Source of the DNA: an uncultured Sulfuricurvum sp.
GTDB lineage: Bacteria; Campylobacterota; Campylobacteria; Campylobacterales; Sulfurimonadaceae
DNA length: 49,250 nucleotides
Assembly (NCBI RefSeq): GCF_937936435.1
Contig: NZ_CALDDG010000119.1
Location: forward strand, 1-49,250
Reading direction: 5' to 3'
Part shown: in pieces, positions 7,241-16,373 of the stretch
Numbering within the stretch: the first letter of the stretch is position 1
Layout of the letters: every line of letters begins with the position of its first letter
Notes under the pieces: generated by a model
The model's database searches: none
Told to the model about the DNA's origin: nothing
What the model saw: the letters and a program-made list of their open reading frames with translations, nothing else
Translations under genes and position numbers: made by a program

Positions 7241-7927
7241 ATGGAGTATAAGATATCGGAGCTGGTCGCATTGACGCATATCCCGAAATCGACAATATTG
7301 TATTACATCAAAGAGGGGCTTTTACCCGAAGCGCATAAGCTTAAATCGAATGTTCACCGATACAATGACGAACATGTCGAGCTTCTCAAATACATCAAAT
7401 ATATGCAGATGGAGATGGGAAGCTCCATAGAACAGATCCGCAGTATTCTTAAACATAAAAATCAGTCGTTTTCGAGTTCGTTTGCGATGCTTGCACCGCT
7501 GATGCAGACGCTCAGTGCCGTTCCCGAAGAAGCGCGCCGTTTTACGAAAGAGGAATTCGCTGAGCATTTCGACGTGGATACAACATTGCTGGATCAGCTC
7601 CTCGAAGACGGGTTTCTCGTCCCTACGGGAATGAATGATTTTACGGAAAAAGAATCTTCGATCATACGTCTTGTCGAAGATTTCATCGAAGTGGGAGTCG
7701 ATTATACCCAGCTGCGCCGATACGTCGTTCATGCACGCGAACTGGCACAGCTCGAACATGATATTCAGACGCAGCTGTGCAAAAAGCGGACAGACGAAAA
7801 TTTTTCTACTTTATGGAAAATCATGTTTGAAATGCTTTTCAATGCCAAACCTTATCTCTTTAGCCGTTATACCCATCAAGAGATGCTCAAGGTTCTTCAA
7901 AACGAGATAGACGAGAAAAAATTATAA
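7241..7927 (+). CDS. MerR family transcriptional regulator
   Basis: Encodes 228 residues. The N-terminal winged helix-turn-helix is clear: YKISELVALTHIPKSTILYY, then the wing EGLLPEAHKLKSNVHRY and the helix HVELLKYIKYMQMEMGSSIEQI. The remaining 150 residues are a long helical effector region without the cysteine metal motif of MerR/CueR, so the signal is unknown. A GAGGGG site lies just before the ATG. It is divergent from the pseudo-deformylase membrane gene and the palindrome at 7169-7195 lies between them. Its stop is two bases before the kinase gene, so the kinase may be co-transcribed. Confidence 0.85.
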   Translation: MEYKISELVALTHIPKSTILYYIKEGLLPEAHKLKSNVHRYNDEHVELLKYIKYMQMEMGSSIEQIRSILKHKNQSFSSSFAMLAPLMQTLSAVPEEARRFTKEEFAEHFDVDTTLLDQLLEDGFLVPTGMNDFTEKESSIIRLVEDFIEVGVDYTQLRRYVVHARELAQLEHDIQTQLCKKRTDENFSTLWKIMFEMLFNAKPYLFSRYTHQEMLKVLQNEIDEKKL

Positions 7928-7928
7928 C

Positions 7929-9398
7929 ATGCAGATGCGACGGTTGTTTCCTGAATGCGCATTTGCCCCTCCTAATACGATTGTTTTTGTCATTGATAAC
8001 AATAACGTTGTCTGTGAAGCATATGGCGACATTCTCGCGGATTATGAATTAACAGATACGATATTTGGAATCACTCTATTATCGTTGTTTAATGAAGCGA
8101 TAGTGTCTCAAATTGAAGAAATATTATCTAAAACGATTTCTGTGACAACAATTAGTTGGAAAAAGAATCGTTTTGATGTTTACGCTAAAGTAACGAATGA
8201 CCCTCTGTATCATTTTTTATATCTTGTAGATGTAACACGTTTTATTGGTGTCGAAACCAAGCTTCAAGAGAGCCAGAATGACCTTCTTTCCAAAAAAGAA
8301 GAGCTGCAAGCAGTTTTTGATCTAGCGGCAAATGGGATATCTATTTTAGATCATAATGGGATGTTTTTGTATGCTAACCGTTTTTTTCAAAAAATGATGG
8401 GGTATACCATGGAGGAATTGAAGTACCACTCATGTATTTCCCTCTCTTCTTCTGAATATGCCGATGCATCAAAACTAGCTGTCGAACATGCGATTAAAAA
8501 TGGAAGTATTCAGAATTTTCGTAAAGTGTGTGTCACTAAATCTGGAGAGAATCTTAATGCCAGTATGTCGTTAAGTTATCTGAAAAGCCGTAATGAAATT
8601 TTGATGATTACTTCGGATATTACCCAAGATGTTCGTTACCAAGAGGAACTAAAACGTCAGGTCGAAACTGAAGTTGCGAAGAGAACAGAACAGTACGAAG
8701 TAATGTGTCATCAATCTCGTCTTGCAGCTATGGGAGAGATGATCGATTCGATTGCACATCAATGGCGTCAACCTCTGAATACATTAGGTATCATTGTACA
8801 AGGCATGCGTCATATCACTTCGAAACAAGGGCTTAAACAAGAGTTTCTAAAAGAAATTGAAACAGAAATGATGGATAAACTCAGTTATATGTCTCAGACT
8901 ATCGATGATTTTAGTACTTTTTTCAGACCGTCAAAACAAAAAGAAGAATTTAATGTCTTAAGTGCAATCGATGATGCTGTACGTTTGATTTATTTGCAAC
9001 TTAAATCAAGCGCTATCGAGATTCAAATATATTTTGAAAACAAAATGGACATTTCCGTTTTTGGGCTTCCTAATGAGTTTCGGCAAGTTATTTTAAATAT
9101 TGTACACAATGCGATGACTGCAATTATGCGAAGCAACCGTCAAGACGGTGCTATTCATATCAGGCTAAAAAAAGATCATCGCAACATCATTGTTTCAATA
9201 GAGGATAATGGAGGGGGTATTGACGAGTCAAATATGGAACGGATATTTGATCCATATTTTAGTACACGTGAAAATGGGAGTGGTATAGGATTATATATGT
9301 CAAAAATCATTATTGAACATCATATGAAAGGTAGACTTACGGTAACAAATCAAAAACATGGTGCTGAGTTTACTATTTTATTGCAATCAAAGGAATAG
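7929..9398 (+). CDS. PAS-domain sensor histidine kinase
   Basis: Encodes 489 residues without a membrane segment, so a cytoplasmic sensor. Two PAS-like regions precede the kinase: residues about 15-105 and 128-235 (AVFDLAANGISILDHNGMFLYANRFFQKMMGY). The phosphoacceptor box is SIAHQWRQPLN with His277, the type common in Campylobacterota. The ATPase part has an N box (NIVHNAMTAI), a G1 box (DNGGGI) and a G2 box (GSGIGLYMSK). It is followed after nine bases by its response regulator and then by sqr, so it probably controls sulfide oxidation in response to a cytoplasmic redox or sulfur signal. The base composition from here to about 11738 is visibly richer in A+T than the genes on either side. 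Confidence 0.9.
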   Translation: MQMRRLFPECAFAPPNTIVFVIDNNNVVCEAYGDILADYELTDTIFGITLLSLFNEAIVSQIEEILSKTISVTTISWKKNRFDVYAKVTNDPLYHFLYLVDVTRFIGVETKLQESQNDLLSKKEELQAVFDLAANGISILDHNGMFLYANRFFQKMMGYTMEELKYHSCISLSSSEYADASKLAVEHAIKNGSIQNFRKVCVTKSGENLNASMSLSYLKSRNEILMITSDITQDVRYQEELKRQVETEVAKRTEQYEVMCHQSRLAAMGEMIDSIAHQWRQPLNTLGIIVQGMRHITSKQGLKQEFLKEIETEMMDKLSYMSQTIDDFSTFFRPSKQKEEFNVLSAIDDAVRLIYLQLKSSAIEIQIYFENKMDISVFGLPNEFRQVILNIVHNAMTAIMRSNRQDGAIHIRLKKDHRNIIVSIEDNGGGIDESNMERIFDPYFSTRENGSGIGLYMSKIIIEHHMKGRLTVTNQKHGAEFTILLQSKE

Positions 9399-9407
9399 AC
9401 TTAATCA

Positions 9408-10091
9408 ATGCAAACGATACATTCGCGGCTTCAAGGCTTAAGCATATTGATAGTAGAAGATGAGTCAAGTACGCGTAAATGGCTTGTCCGCGTATTACAA
9501 CTCTATTTTAAAGAAGTTCGCAGTGCGTCGGATGCGATGGAAGCACTTGAACAATTCATTGAGTCTCCATCGAATATTGTTGTGGCTGATATTCAAATGC
9601 CTGAAGTGGATGGATTGACGTTTTTAGAGAAAATAGCTACTCTCTCTAACGATACACTTCGTATTGTTATGACGGCATTTAATACCAATCCATATCTTAA
9701 CAGAGCGGTTGAGGCCGGTGTCCATTTTTATCTAAAAAAACCGATTGATATTGATGAGTTCTTAGTTGCAGTGGCTTCTCATTTCCCAGAAGAGAATAGT
9801 GTGTCAAATATGTGCGATATGGGAAGAGGCTTTTTTTATCATCCGCATGAAATGATGCTGCATCACAATGGAAAAGCAATCAAATTGACTAAAAAAGAGT
9901 TGCAGTTTCTTGAGCTATTGCTAAAAAATCGTTACGGTGTTATTAGTTTTGATCAGATCGAAAAATCAATATGGGATGGCAGTGCAACTCCGGATGCGAT
10001 TAGGATGGTAGTGGTTGCTTTACGAAAAAAAACATATCCGGAATTGATAGAAAATTTTAAAGGATTGGGATATCGTCTTTCCATTTCCTAA
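9408..10091 (+). CDS. Response regulator, OmpR type
   Basis: Encodes 227 residues. The receiver domain (about 10-125) has the acidic pair in VEDES, phosphoacceptor Asp61 in VVADIQMPEVDG, the Thr/Ser switch region IVMTAF and Lys in LKKPID. A winged-helix DNA-binding domain follows (about 145-225), ending in the typical FKGLGYRL. It is the partner of the kinase just upstream and a likely activator of the sqr-DUF1641 pair, which starts 92 bases downstream. Confidence 0.9.
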   Translation: MQTIHSRLQGLSILIVEDESSTRKWLVRVLQLYFKEVRSASDAMEALEQFIESPSNIVVADIQMPEVDGLTFLEKIATLSNDTLRIVMTAFNTNPYLNRAVEAGVHFYLKKPIDIDEFLVAVASHFPEENSVSNMCDMGRGFFYHPHEMMLHHNGKAIKLTKKELQFLELLLKNRYGVISFDQIEKSIWDGSATPDAIRMVVVALRKKTYPELIENFKGLGYRLSIS

Positions 10092-10183
10092 GTCTCTTAT
10101 TATAACCTTATTCTTTTTTTATCCTTTCCCTATTCTTCTTTGTTATCGTCCAATGTTCAAAAATTATAACACTGGAGTACAGC

Positions 10184-11374
10184 ATGAAGAAGAAAATTCT
10201 CATCGTTGGCGGCGGTACAGCTGGAACAATGACGGCAAATAATCTTGCTAAAAAATTAATGCCTGAAATAGAGCGTGATGAAGTGGAACTGGTGATGATA
10301 TCCGACTCCAAAAATCATTATTATCGTCCAGGTGCAATGTATGTAGCGTTTCAAAAAGCTGCAGGGCATGAATTTATACGTGATCAGCGTTCTTTATTAA
10401 TGCCAGAGATCGATTTTTTTGTCGATCCTGCGGTTGAAATTAATACGAAAGCGAATTATGTTAAAGGAAAGAGCGGCAAAAAGTATGATTATGATTTTCT
10501 GATATTGGCTACGGGATGTGAAGTTGCTGCAGAACGCATACCGGGTTTAGTTGAAGGTGGAGATTGGTTTTATACCTATGAAGGTGCTAAAAAGATTGCA
10601 GAAAAATTTGCAAAAATAAAGAGTGGGAAAATTCTCGTTACTGTTAACTTTCCCAAAACCCCAAATATTCCCCATCAATGCGGAATCGCCCCTGTAGAGA
10701 CGACGATGATGTTACATGATTATTTAACGGAACGCGGAGTACGGGAAAATATTGAGATTGTCTACACGTATCCGACGAAAGCACAGGCCGTCGAAAATGG
10801 ATTGTTTTTACAATCACCGACTTCCAAAGTCCTACCGAGTGTTTTTGATAGTATCAACGTCAGGCACCAAACCGGGTTTACCCTCGCTAAAGTAGATCCG
10901 GAAAGTAAAATTGCGTATTCAGAGGAAGGAGAATCAATCTCTTTTGATATTTTGATGTCAACTCCTCCATTTAAAGCTGCTAAGGTGATTCGTGATTCAG
11001 GGCTTTCAAAAGCGTTGGATAATGAGGGATGGTTGCCGACAGATAAAAAAACGTTGAAAGTTATCGGATTGAAAAACGTATATACGCTAGGTGATACGGT
11101 TGATTTACCGGTTTCTAAAGCCGGTGGAACGATACACAATCAGACAGATGTTGTTGCTGATAATATTGCTGCGGAATTGCGTTATGGATATCCGACTGAA
11201 TCGTATGACGGAAAAGTAATTGCTGTTGCACAAATGGGATTAACGTGCGGTATGCCATTGTGGTATGACTATGCAGAAGATGTCAAGCCGACACCATGCA
11301 GTAAGTTGGGGAGTTTTATGCGATTAGGTTTTAATAAAGGTTTATATTGGGCTGCTGCACGCGGCATGTTATAG
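10184..11374 (+). CDS. sqr: Sulfide:quinone oxidoreductase
   Basis: Encodes 396 residues. The FAD-binding start is KKKILIVGGGTAGTMTANNL. The cysteines expected in SQR are present: Cys112 (ATGC), Cys166 (HQCGIAP) and Cys355 (LTCGMPL); the last two form the redox pair that takes up sulfide sulfur. A second FAD motif near the end reads NVYTLGDTVDLP. The enzyme is membrane-associated and oxidises sulfide to polysulfide or sulfur while reducing quinone. Which SQR type it is (the Campylobacterota often hold several) would need a tree. The Shine-Dalgarno sequence is CTGGAG. It is followed ten bases later by a DUF1641 gene and is preceded by a two-component system. Confidence 0.92.
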   Translation: MKKKILIVGGGTAGTMTANNLAKKLMPEIERDEVELVMISDSKNHYYRPGAMYVAFQKAAGHEFIRDQRSLLMPEIDFFVDPAVEINTKANYVKGKSGKKYDYDFLILATGCEVAAERIPGLVEGGDWFYTYEGAKKIAEKFAKIKSGKILVTVNFPKTPNIPHQCGIAPVETTMMLHDYLTERGVRENIEIVYTYPTKAQAVENGLFLQSPTSKVLPSVFDSINVRHQTGFTLAKVDPESKIAYSEEGESISFDILMSTPPFKAAKVIRDSGLSKALDNEGWLPTDKKTLKVIGLKNVYTLGDTVDLPVSKAGGTIHNQTDVVADNIAAELRYGYPTESYDGKVIAVAQMGLTCGMPLWYDYAEDVKPTPCSKLGSFMRLGFNKGLYWAAARGML

Positions 11375-11384
11375 GAGAAAATTC

Positions 11385-11738
11385 ATGAGTGACACAATAC
11401 ACGTTGCAAAAACTGCGGAGATGCAGTTGCTAGAAGATAAAATGACTATGTTGGTACAAACCGGGCGTATCGATAATTTGATCGATCTATTGGCTGTTCT
11501 TTCAGATAATATTGAGATGACAACACAACCTATGATAGAAAAAATGGTTAATACTGTGGATAATCTTGCGGCAGTTGGATTTATTACGGAAAATGCTGTT
11601 CGTTTTGCTAAACGTGAAACAGCAAAAAACAGTACACCTTCTTTATTTGGTCTTTTGAAACTAATGAAAGATGAAGAAGTTCGTCAAGGATTGGCATTTA
11701 TGCTAAATCTGACTAAAGGAATTGGTAAACAATTATAG
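11385..11738 (+). CDS. DUF1641 family protein
   Basis: Encodes 117 residues of the DUF1641 family, recognised by the helical pattern and the end GLLKLMKDEEVRQGLAFMLNLTKGIGKQL. DUF1641 genes are often next to sulfide:quinone oxidoreductase or formate dehydrogenase genes; the role is not settled. The helices are amphipathic, so it could help SQR sit at the membrane. The gene has an AGGAGAAA site and is followed by a hairpin at 11741-11758. Confidence 0.88.
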   Translation: MSDTIHVAKTAEMQLLEDKMTMLVQTGRIDNLIDLLAVLSDNIEMTTQPMIEKMVNTVDNLAAVGFITENAVRFAKRETAKNSTPSLFGLLKLMKDEEVRQGLAFMLNLTKGIGKQL

Positions 11739-11740
11739 GC

Positions 11741-11758
11741 TTTCCCCGAAAGGGGAAA
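11741..11758 (+). terminator. Hairpin between converging genes
   Basis: TTTCCCC, a GAAA loop and GGGGAAA form a seven-pair stem between the DUF1641 stop and the ppiC stop. No long T-run follows on either strand (ATTATTT a few bases later on plus), so it may be an imperfect terminator serving the sqr operon. The GAAA tetraloop makes the plus-strand RNA hairpin stable. Confidence 0.6.
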
Positions 11759-11761
11759 AGA

Positions 11762-12604
11762 TTATTTGGTATAAGTGATTTTTGCTTTTTCTCGCAATGA
11801 AGCCATTTTTTTATCCATAATATTTTTAAACTTGTCCATTTTCAACCGTTCTTCAATAAAATTTTTGGCAGTGTTATATCCCAGTTTTTTGGCGGCTTTG
11901 CGATCTTCGATATAAATAATATGGTATCCGTACCGGCTTTGTACCGGAGCGTCGGAGATGGTTCCGACCTTCATGGAAAAGGCGGCGTCGTTGAAAGAGG
12001 CGACCATCTGTCCGCGACTAAAGTAGCCTAAATCGCCTCCCTTGTTTGCGCTGGGAGCGATCGATTTGAGTTTGGCCTGAGTGATAAATTCCCGTTTTAA
12101 TTTTTCGCCGGTCAGTTTTTTCATACTTTCTATAATAGCTTTGGCTTCTTCTTTATTTTTCAGCAAAATATGGCGGGCATGAATTTTCTCTTTATCGATA
12201 AATTCGTCGGGATTTAGATCGAAATATTGTTTTATCTCTTTGGGATCGATTTTGACCGCATCGAATTGTTGTTGTTCCCATACTTTTGCGGCGAGCTGGA
12301 CTTTTAACGTTCGAACCAACGTCTGAAATTCTTCTTTATACTCTTTTGAATCCAGTAAACCTGTTTTTTGGGCGTCGTCAAAGATTAATTTTTGGGTAAT
12401 AAGCCCTTCGATGATACGTTGGCGCAGTTCGTTTTGTTTATCGACCGGAAGAGAGTCGAAATGCCCCTGCGTCCCTTCGGTCAAAACACTATCCACATCT
12501 TCGGAGCTGATAGTCTCTCCGTTTACTATAACGATGGGCTCTGCGGATAAAACGGTTCCGTTGATCATAAGTCCCATTGCCATAGTAGAAAAAAATCGTT
12601 TCAC
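11762..12604 (-). CDS. Periplasmic PpiC-type peptidyl-prolyl isomerase (PEB4-like)
   Basis: Encodes 280 residues. An N-terminal signal peptide (KRFFSTMAMGLMINGTVLSA) is followed by the SurA-like chaperone region starting IVIVNGETISSEDVD. The parvulin domain, about residues 140-232, shows HARHILLKNKEEA, GGDLGYFSRGQMV and the end RYGYHIIYIEDR. It matches the PEB4/Cbf2 family of Campylobacterota, which folds outer-membrane proteins in the periplasm. The gene is flanked by GAAA-type hairpins on both sides. Confidence 0.9.
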   Translation of the reverse strand: MKRFFSTMAMGLMINGTVLSAEPIVIVNGETISSEDVDSVLTEGTQGHFDSLPVDKQNELRQRIIEGLITQKLIFDDAQKTGLLDSKEYKEEFQTLVRTLKVQLAAKVWEQQQFDAVKIDPKEIKQYFDLNPDEFIDKEKIHARHILLKNKEEAKAIIESMKKLTGEKLKREFITQAKLKSIAPSANKGGDLGYFSRGQMVASFNDAAFSMKVGTISDAPVQSRYGYHIIYIEDRKAAKKLGYNTAKNFIEERLKMDKFKNIMDKKMASLREKAKITYTK

Positions 12605-12617
12605 AGTTTTCCTCGCT

Positions 12618-12635
12618 TTTTCCCTTTCGGGAAAA
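12618..12635 (-). terminator. Hairpin upstream of ppiC gene
   Basis: TTTTCCC, TTTC and GGGAAAA give a seven-pair stem in the gap between the Sel1 gene (stop at 12682) and the ppiC start at 12604. It could end the Sel1 transcript or sit in the ppiC leader. It echoes the hairpin at 11741-11758. The stem ends only about 14 bases before the start codon, so it might also affect translation. Confidence 0.45.
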
Positions 12636-12681
12636 TAGAATGTTTTGATTTTCGATACTTCAATCTAAACGATTACAAAAT

Positions 12682-12990
12682 TCACGGGGTGTCGTAGCTA
12701 AGTGCCATATTGCTGCAACCCAATGGATTCCCAGCACGGCATGCCTGGGTATAAAGTGCGACGGCTTGGTATTTGTTTTGACCGACTCCTTCCCCTTTTT
12801 CATACATATTTCCGAGACTGAAGCACCCTTTGGAATCGCCGTTGTCGCACGATTGGGTAAAGTACTGAAGCGCTTTTTCATAGTTGTGGTTTGTCAGGGC
12901 GTTTTGCGCTTCTTGATAGGTATCGGCAAAACACGAAGATACGGCGCCCATAATCATGAGCGATGACAAAAGTTTAAATGACGGTTTCAT
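12682..12990 (-). CDS. Secreted Sel1-repeat (Hcp-like) protein
   Basis: Encodes 102 residues with a signal peptide (cleavage near SSCFA-D, about residue 23) and one and a half to two Sel1 repeats. The pairs of cysteines in CDNGDSKGCFSLG and CRAGNPLGC are typical of Helicobacter cysteine-rich proteins (Hcp). The protein is short, with only about two repeats, where Hcp members often have four to nine. It ends soon after a repeat start (MALSYDTP), so it may be cut down. Periplasmic; the family is linked to protein-protein contacts and cell-wall binding. Confidence 0.8.
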   Translation of the reverse strand: MKPSFKLLSSLMIMGAVSSCFADTYQEAQNALTNHNYEKALQYFTQSCDNGDSKGCFSLGNMYEKGEGVGQNKYQAVALYTQACRAGNPLGCSNMALSYDTP

Positions 12991-13089
12991 AATATAATCC
13001 TTGTTAAATGATATAGTTGCTTGTCCTGAGACACTCGATTGACCTTCAGATGGGCCGTTTTGACTAAAAAATGACCCTAAAAATAGCGA

Positions 13090-14010
13090 TTATTTTTTAG
13101 GTGTCTCCTTTGTAGCCGGTGTGGCCACACCGGCTTTGTTGGGATGGAGACTGACAGAACAGGTCATCCCGGCAGAGAGAACCATCCCTTCGGGAATGCT
13201 GTCGATATGGATACGTACGGGGATACGTTGTGCCAGACGGATCCAGGTAAAGATCGGATTGACGTTCGCGAGTAAGCGACCGTCGGTATAGTTATCGCGG
13301 TCGCTGATCCCTCTGGCGATGCTTTCGACATGCCCTTTGAGGGTATATTTGGTGCCGAGCATTTTCATCTCCGCCGCATCTCCGATATGGATCAAAGAGA
13401 GTTTATGCTCTTCGAAGTACCCGTATACCCAAAACGATCCGGCGGTGATAATCGCCATGTGTTTTTCTCCGGCATCGAGATAATCTCCTTTACGAAGGAG
13501 GAGATTCGAAACCCATCCGTCCGTCGAAGCGCGTACGCTGGAACGTTCCAAATCGAGTTTCGCCGTTTCGACCTGTGCGACTGCTTCTTGATATTTGGCA
13601 TACGCCATTTGGGCATCGAACGACGTATCGTCACGGTTTTCGGCGGAAACGACGTCGTTATCGGCGGCGTTGCGGCGCGCGGCCTGGTGTTTTTTCATGT
13701 CGTATTCGGCTTTGCGCGTTTGCGCAATTGCTTCGGCGGCATGCAGGGCGTGTTTGAAACGCTCTTTGTCGATTTCAAAGAGGATATCCCCTTTGTGGAC
13801 GAATTGGTTGTCGACGACGTTTACCTGTGAGACCAGTCCGCTGACATCCGGGGCGATCATGACGACGTCGGCGCGGACGCGCCCGTCACGTGTCCATGGG
13901 CTGTTCATATAGTTATGCCAAAGCATCAGACCGAGAAAAACGGCCAAAGAGACGACTGAAAAAGTAATGACGTAGCGGATAAGCTTCGTATATCGGTTAT
14001 TTTTATTCAT
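13090..14010 (-). CDS. HlyD/EmrA-type membrane fusion protein of efflux pump
   Basis: Encodes 306 residues. One N-terminal membrane anchor (about 12-32) is followed by WTRDGRVRADVVMIAPDVSGLVSQV, the typical start of the biotinyl-lipoyl-like domain in AaeA/EmrA adaptors. A helical hairpin and second lipoyl half follow (SVRASTDGWVSNLLLRKGDYL). It links the inner-membrane FUSC pump to the outer-membrane factor. It is the last gene of the MarR-controlled operon, nine bases after the DUF1656 gene. This layout matches the aaeXAB system for export of aromatic carboxylic acids; the substrate here is unknown. Confidence 0.9.
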   Translation of the reverse strand: MNKNNRYTKLIRYVITFSVVSLAVFLGLMLWHNYMNSPWTRDGRVRADVVMIAPDVSGLVSQVNVVDNQFVHKGDILFEIDKERFKHALHAAEAIAQTRKAEYDMKKHQAARRNAADNDVVSAENRDDTSFDAQMAYAKYQEAVAQVETAKLDLERSSVRASTDGWVSNLLLRKGDYLDAGEKHMAIITAGSFWVYGYFEEHKLSLIHIGDAAEMKMLGTKYTLKGHVESIARGISDRDNYTDGRLLANVNPIFTWIRLAQRIPVRIHIDSIPEGMVLSAGMTCSVSLHPNKAGVATPATKETPKK

Positions 14011-14019
14011 AATATTTCC

Positions 14020-14220
14020 TTAACGGTAAATCATTAAACACGGAATGGTGAACAAACAGACGAAAATTCCCGTCCGAAACAGCCCCGGATGCCATACATG
14101 CTGATACACGCCGGCATCCGACATCAACCGATCCAATAAAATCTGCAATATCGCCGTAACGACGAAGATAGGAAGCAACGTCGGCATTTGGATACCGAAC
14201 AAAGTGATATCTAACGGCAT
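14020..14220 (-). CDS. DUF1656 small membrane protein (AaeX-like)
   Basis: Encodes 66 residues with two hydrophobic segments. The start PLDITLFGIQMPTLLP matches the DUF1656/AaeX family, regularly found between FUSC pump and HlyD adaptor genes. Its ATG overlaps the end of the pump gene by ten bases. The function is unknown, but it probably joins the pump complex in the inner membrane. Confidence 0.88.
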   Translation of the reverse strand: MPLDITLFGIQMPTLLPIFVVTAILQILLDRLMSDAGVYQHVWHPGLFRTGIFVCLFTIPCLMIYR

Positions 14221-16373
14221 GAATCCTCCGTAGCGATCGGTAAAGAGAGATCGTTTTGCAAAACGGTATGGATGAGCGCCAGTTCGGTGATCAAATTTTT
14301 CATCCGTTTCATTTGTATATTCTCCGTCGGTATATTTTCATTGCGCAGCATTCGGATCGTCTCCGAGAGACTTTGCAGCAGCGTCTTTCTCAGCTCTAGA
14401 GACGGAGCATCGAAAAAGCTTTTGATGCACAGTAGCGACGCCTCGATTTTCGGATGGCGATAATGGCTGTACAGCCGTTGCTGACTTCGACGAATGGCCA
14501 AAATTGCCCGTCCGATCTCCAGTGTCGAGAGGAGCCACTCATACACAAGACGGCTTGAACGCATATTCAAACGCCCCTGGGTCGAGAACTGTTGAACCAG
14601 ATCGCGTCCGGTACTCTCCAGGGCACTGCGTTCCACACCGATCGATCCGTCGCATAGATTGACGATCTGACGGCGTAGAATCTTCGCAACACGCTGCTGT
14701 GTCAGAGAACACGACCAGAAATTGACCAATAGATAGGCTAATCCGCCGAACATAATCCCGATGAGCGACGCCAAGGACGCCTCCATAAATTTGGTCGGCT
14801 CGATTTTGTAATACGGATCGAGGGCGCATTGGCTCATAAACATAAAGACGAATCCGAATGCGAAAATCCCCAGTTTCGGTTTGGTTGTCATCCACCCTAC
14901 AAAGGCTAGAACCGGAGCGATCAACAAGCTCAGGGTCAGCATGTCCGAGGTGTATTGCGGTATCAGATAAAAATCGTACAAAGCTGCCAGCATCAGGGCA
15001 AGTACCGCCCCTTTGAAAAAGTTGACGACACCGTCCAGCGGACTCGGCAACGTTCCCAAAAGCAATCCGATAACGACCGCCAAGGTGATCGTCAAGGTGG
15101 CAAACGGCCAAGCCGTCCAAATCCAGAACATCATGGTCACTAACAACACTCCGCTTCCGCGTAAAGCGGCCAGTCCGACGAGGACATTGTCGGTGTGGGT
15201 AGAGAACCGTACCGCACGGCTAAGTTCCAGCGATGTTTTTCCCGACATACGGTGTTTGAGAAGCGAGAGATAGGTGGCACAATGGCTGTGGAGCTCATCG
15301 AGCAAACGGATCATCAGATACCCTGCGGAGGTGAATTGATCCTCCCACTCTTCATCCATCGTTTCACGGATCGCGGCGTATTTGGTCTCAAAATCTTCTT
15401 GAATCGTGTTTTTGACTTCCAAGAGCTTTTGTACGACACCTTCGAGTTCCTCAGGTGTCATCGGCGAAGCGGGGAGGGTCTTTAGCGCCGTTGCGATAGG
15501 TTCGTATAACGCTTCCAAGGTCGCAAACGCCTCTTTTCCTCCACGCATTTTAATCGCCGTGAGGATACTTTTTAGTGAATGAAACGTCGTCGAGAGGTTC
15601 ATGTACTGATGATTCAGATGCTGATAGTGCTGACGCTCTTTTTGATCGGCCCCGCTCTCAAAACTGCTGTTGATACGGACGGCGTTTAGACCGACGACCC
15701 CGCTGGAAAATCGGGCAACTCCGCCGTTTGATTCACTGATCGGTGCAAATACCTCTCTAGGATCGGCTAACGTCGTGATAACGTTGACGAATCGTTCGCG
15801 TTCGCTGGCGATCAACGAATCGAGCAGACGGCGCGGAAAGATGATATCGCTGATCAGCGTCGCACAGATAATACCGACAAGAACTTCCGAAAAACGGGAT
15901 GTCGCGATTTCGAAAATATCCAGCGGCGTTTCGATGACGGGGAGGGCAACGATACACATCGTATATCCGGCCAAAACGAATCCGTAGGATTGAAAGTTGC
16001 GGTATTTAAATCCCGCAGCCGTAGCAATCCCGATCCATAGGGCAAAAAACGAGATGAACCATACCGGATCCTGCGCAAACATCCCCATTAAAACCAGAGA
16101 CATCCCCACACCTGCCGTCGTCCCTAGTACGCGGTAATAGCTTTTGGAAAATACCAGACCGCTTTGAGGCTGCATAACGATAAAAACGGTAAAAATTGCC
16201 GTCCGCGGATCGGGTAGATTCAGCGTCATCGAAATCCATAACGCCAATAGCCCTGCAAGCGTCGCTTTTGCCATATAAATAAGTGTCGGCGCATCGTTGG
16301 ACCACCACTCATAAAATCCCCGTTGCCATGGAAAACTTTTTACGTTGGCGAGAAAGGCACTATTTGCTTGCAT
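14211..16373 (-). CDS. FUSC family inner-membrane pump (AaeB-like)
   Basis: Encodes 720 residues from the ATG at 16373, preceded by AGGAGAG; an ATG five codons upstream lacks this spacing. Two sets of membrane helices are seen, at about 30-180 and 395-540, with a soluble part after each, as in the FUSC/AaeB family. The motif DPRTAIFTVFIVMQPQSG in the first half and LGTLPSPLDGVVNF in the second are typical. It is a proton-driven exporter for aromatic acids or similar compounds. The start lies inside the end of the outer-membrane factor gene, so the two are translationally coupled. Confidence 0.9.
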   Translation of the reverse strand: MQANSAFLANVKSFPWQRGFYEWWSNDAPTLIYMAKATLAGLLALWISMTLNLPDPRTAIFTVFIVMQPQSGLVFSKSYYRVLGTTAGVGMSLVLMGMFAQDPVWFISFFALWIGIATAAGFKYRNFQSYGFVLAGYTMCIVALPVIETPLDIFEIATSRFSEVLVGIICATLISDIIFPRRLLDSLIASERERFVNVITTLADPREVFAPISESNGGVARFSSGVVGLNAVRINSSFESGADQKERQHYQHLNHQYMNLSTTFHSLKSILTAIKMRGGKEAFATLEALYEPIATALKTLPASPMTPEELEGVVQKLLEVKNTIQEDFETKYAAIRETMDEEWEDQFTSAGYLMIRLLDELHSHCATYLSLLKHRMSGKTSLELSRAVRFSTHTDNVLVGLAALRGSGVLLVTMMFWIWTAWPFATLTITLAVVIGLLLGTLPSPLDGVVNFFKGAVLALMLAALYDFYLIPQYTSDMLTLSLLIAPVLAFVGWMTTKPKLGIFAFGFVFMFMSQCALDPYYKIEPTKFMEASLASLIGIMFGGLAYLLVNFWSCSLTQQRVAKILRRQIVNLCDGSIGVERSALESTGRDLVQQFSTQGRLNMRSSRLVYEWLLSTLEIGRAILAIRRSQQRLYSHYRHPKIEASLLCIKSFFDAPSLELRKTLLQSLSETIRMLRNENIPTENIQMKRMKNLITELALIHTVLQNDLSLPIATEDSCR

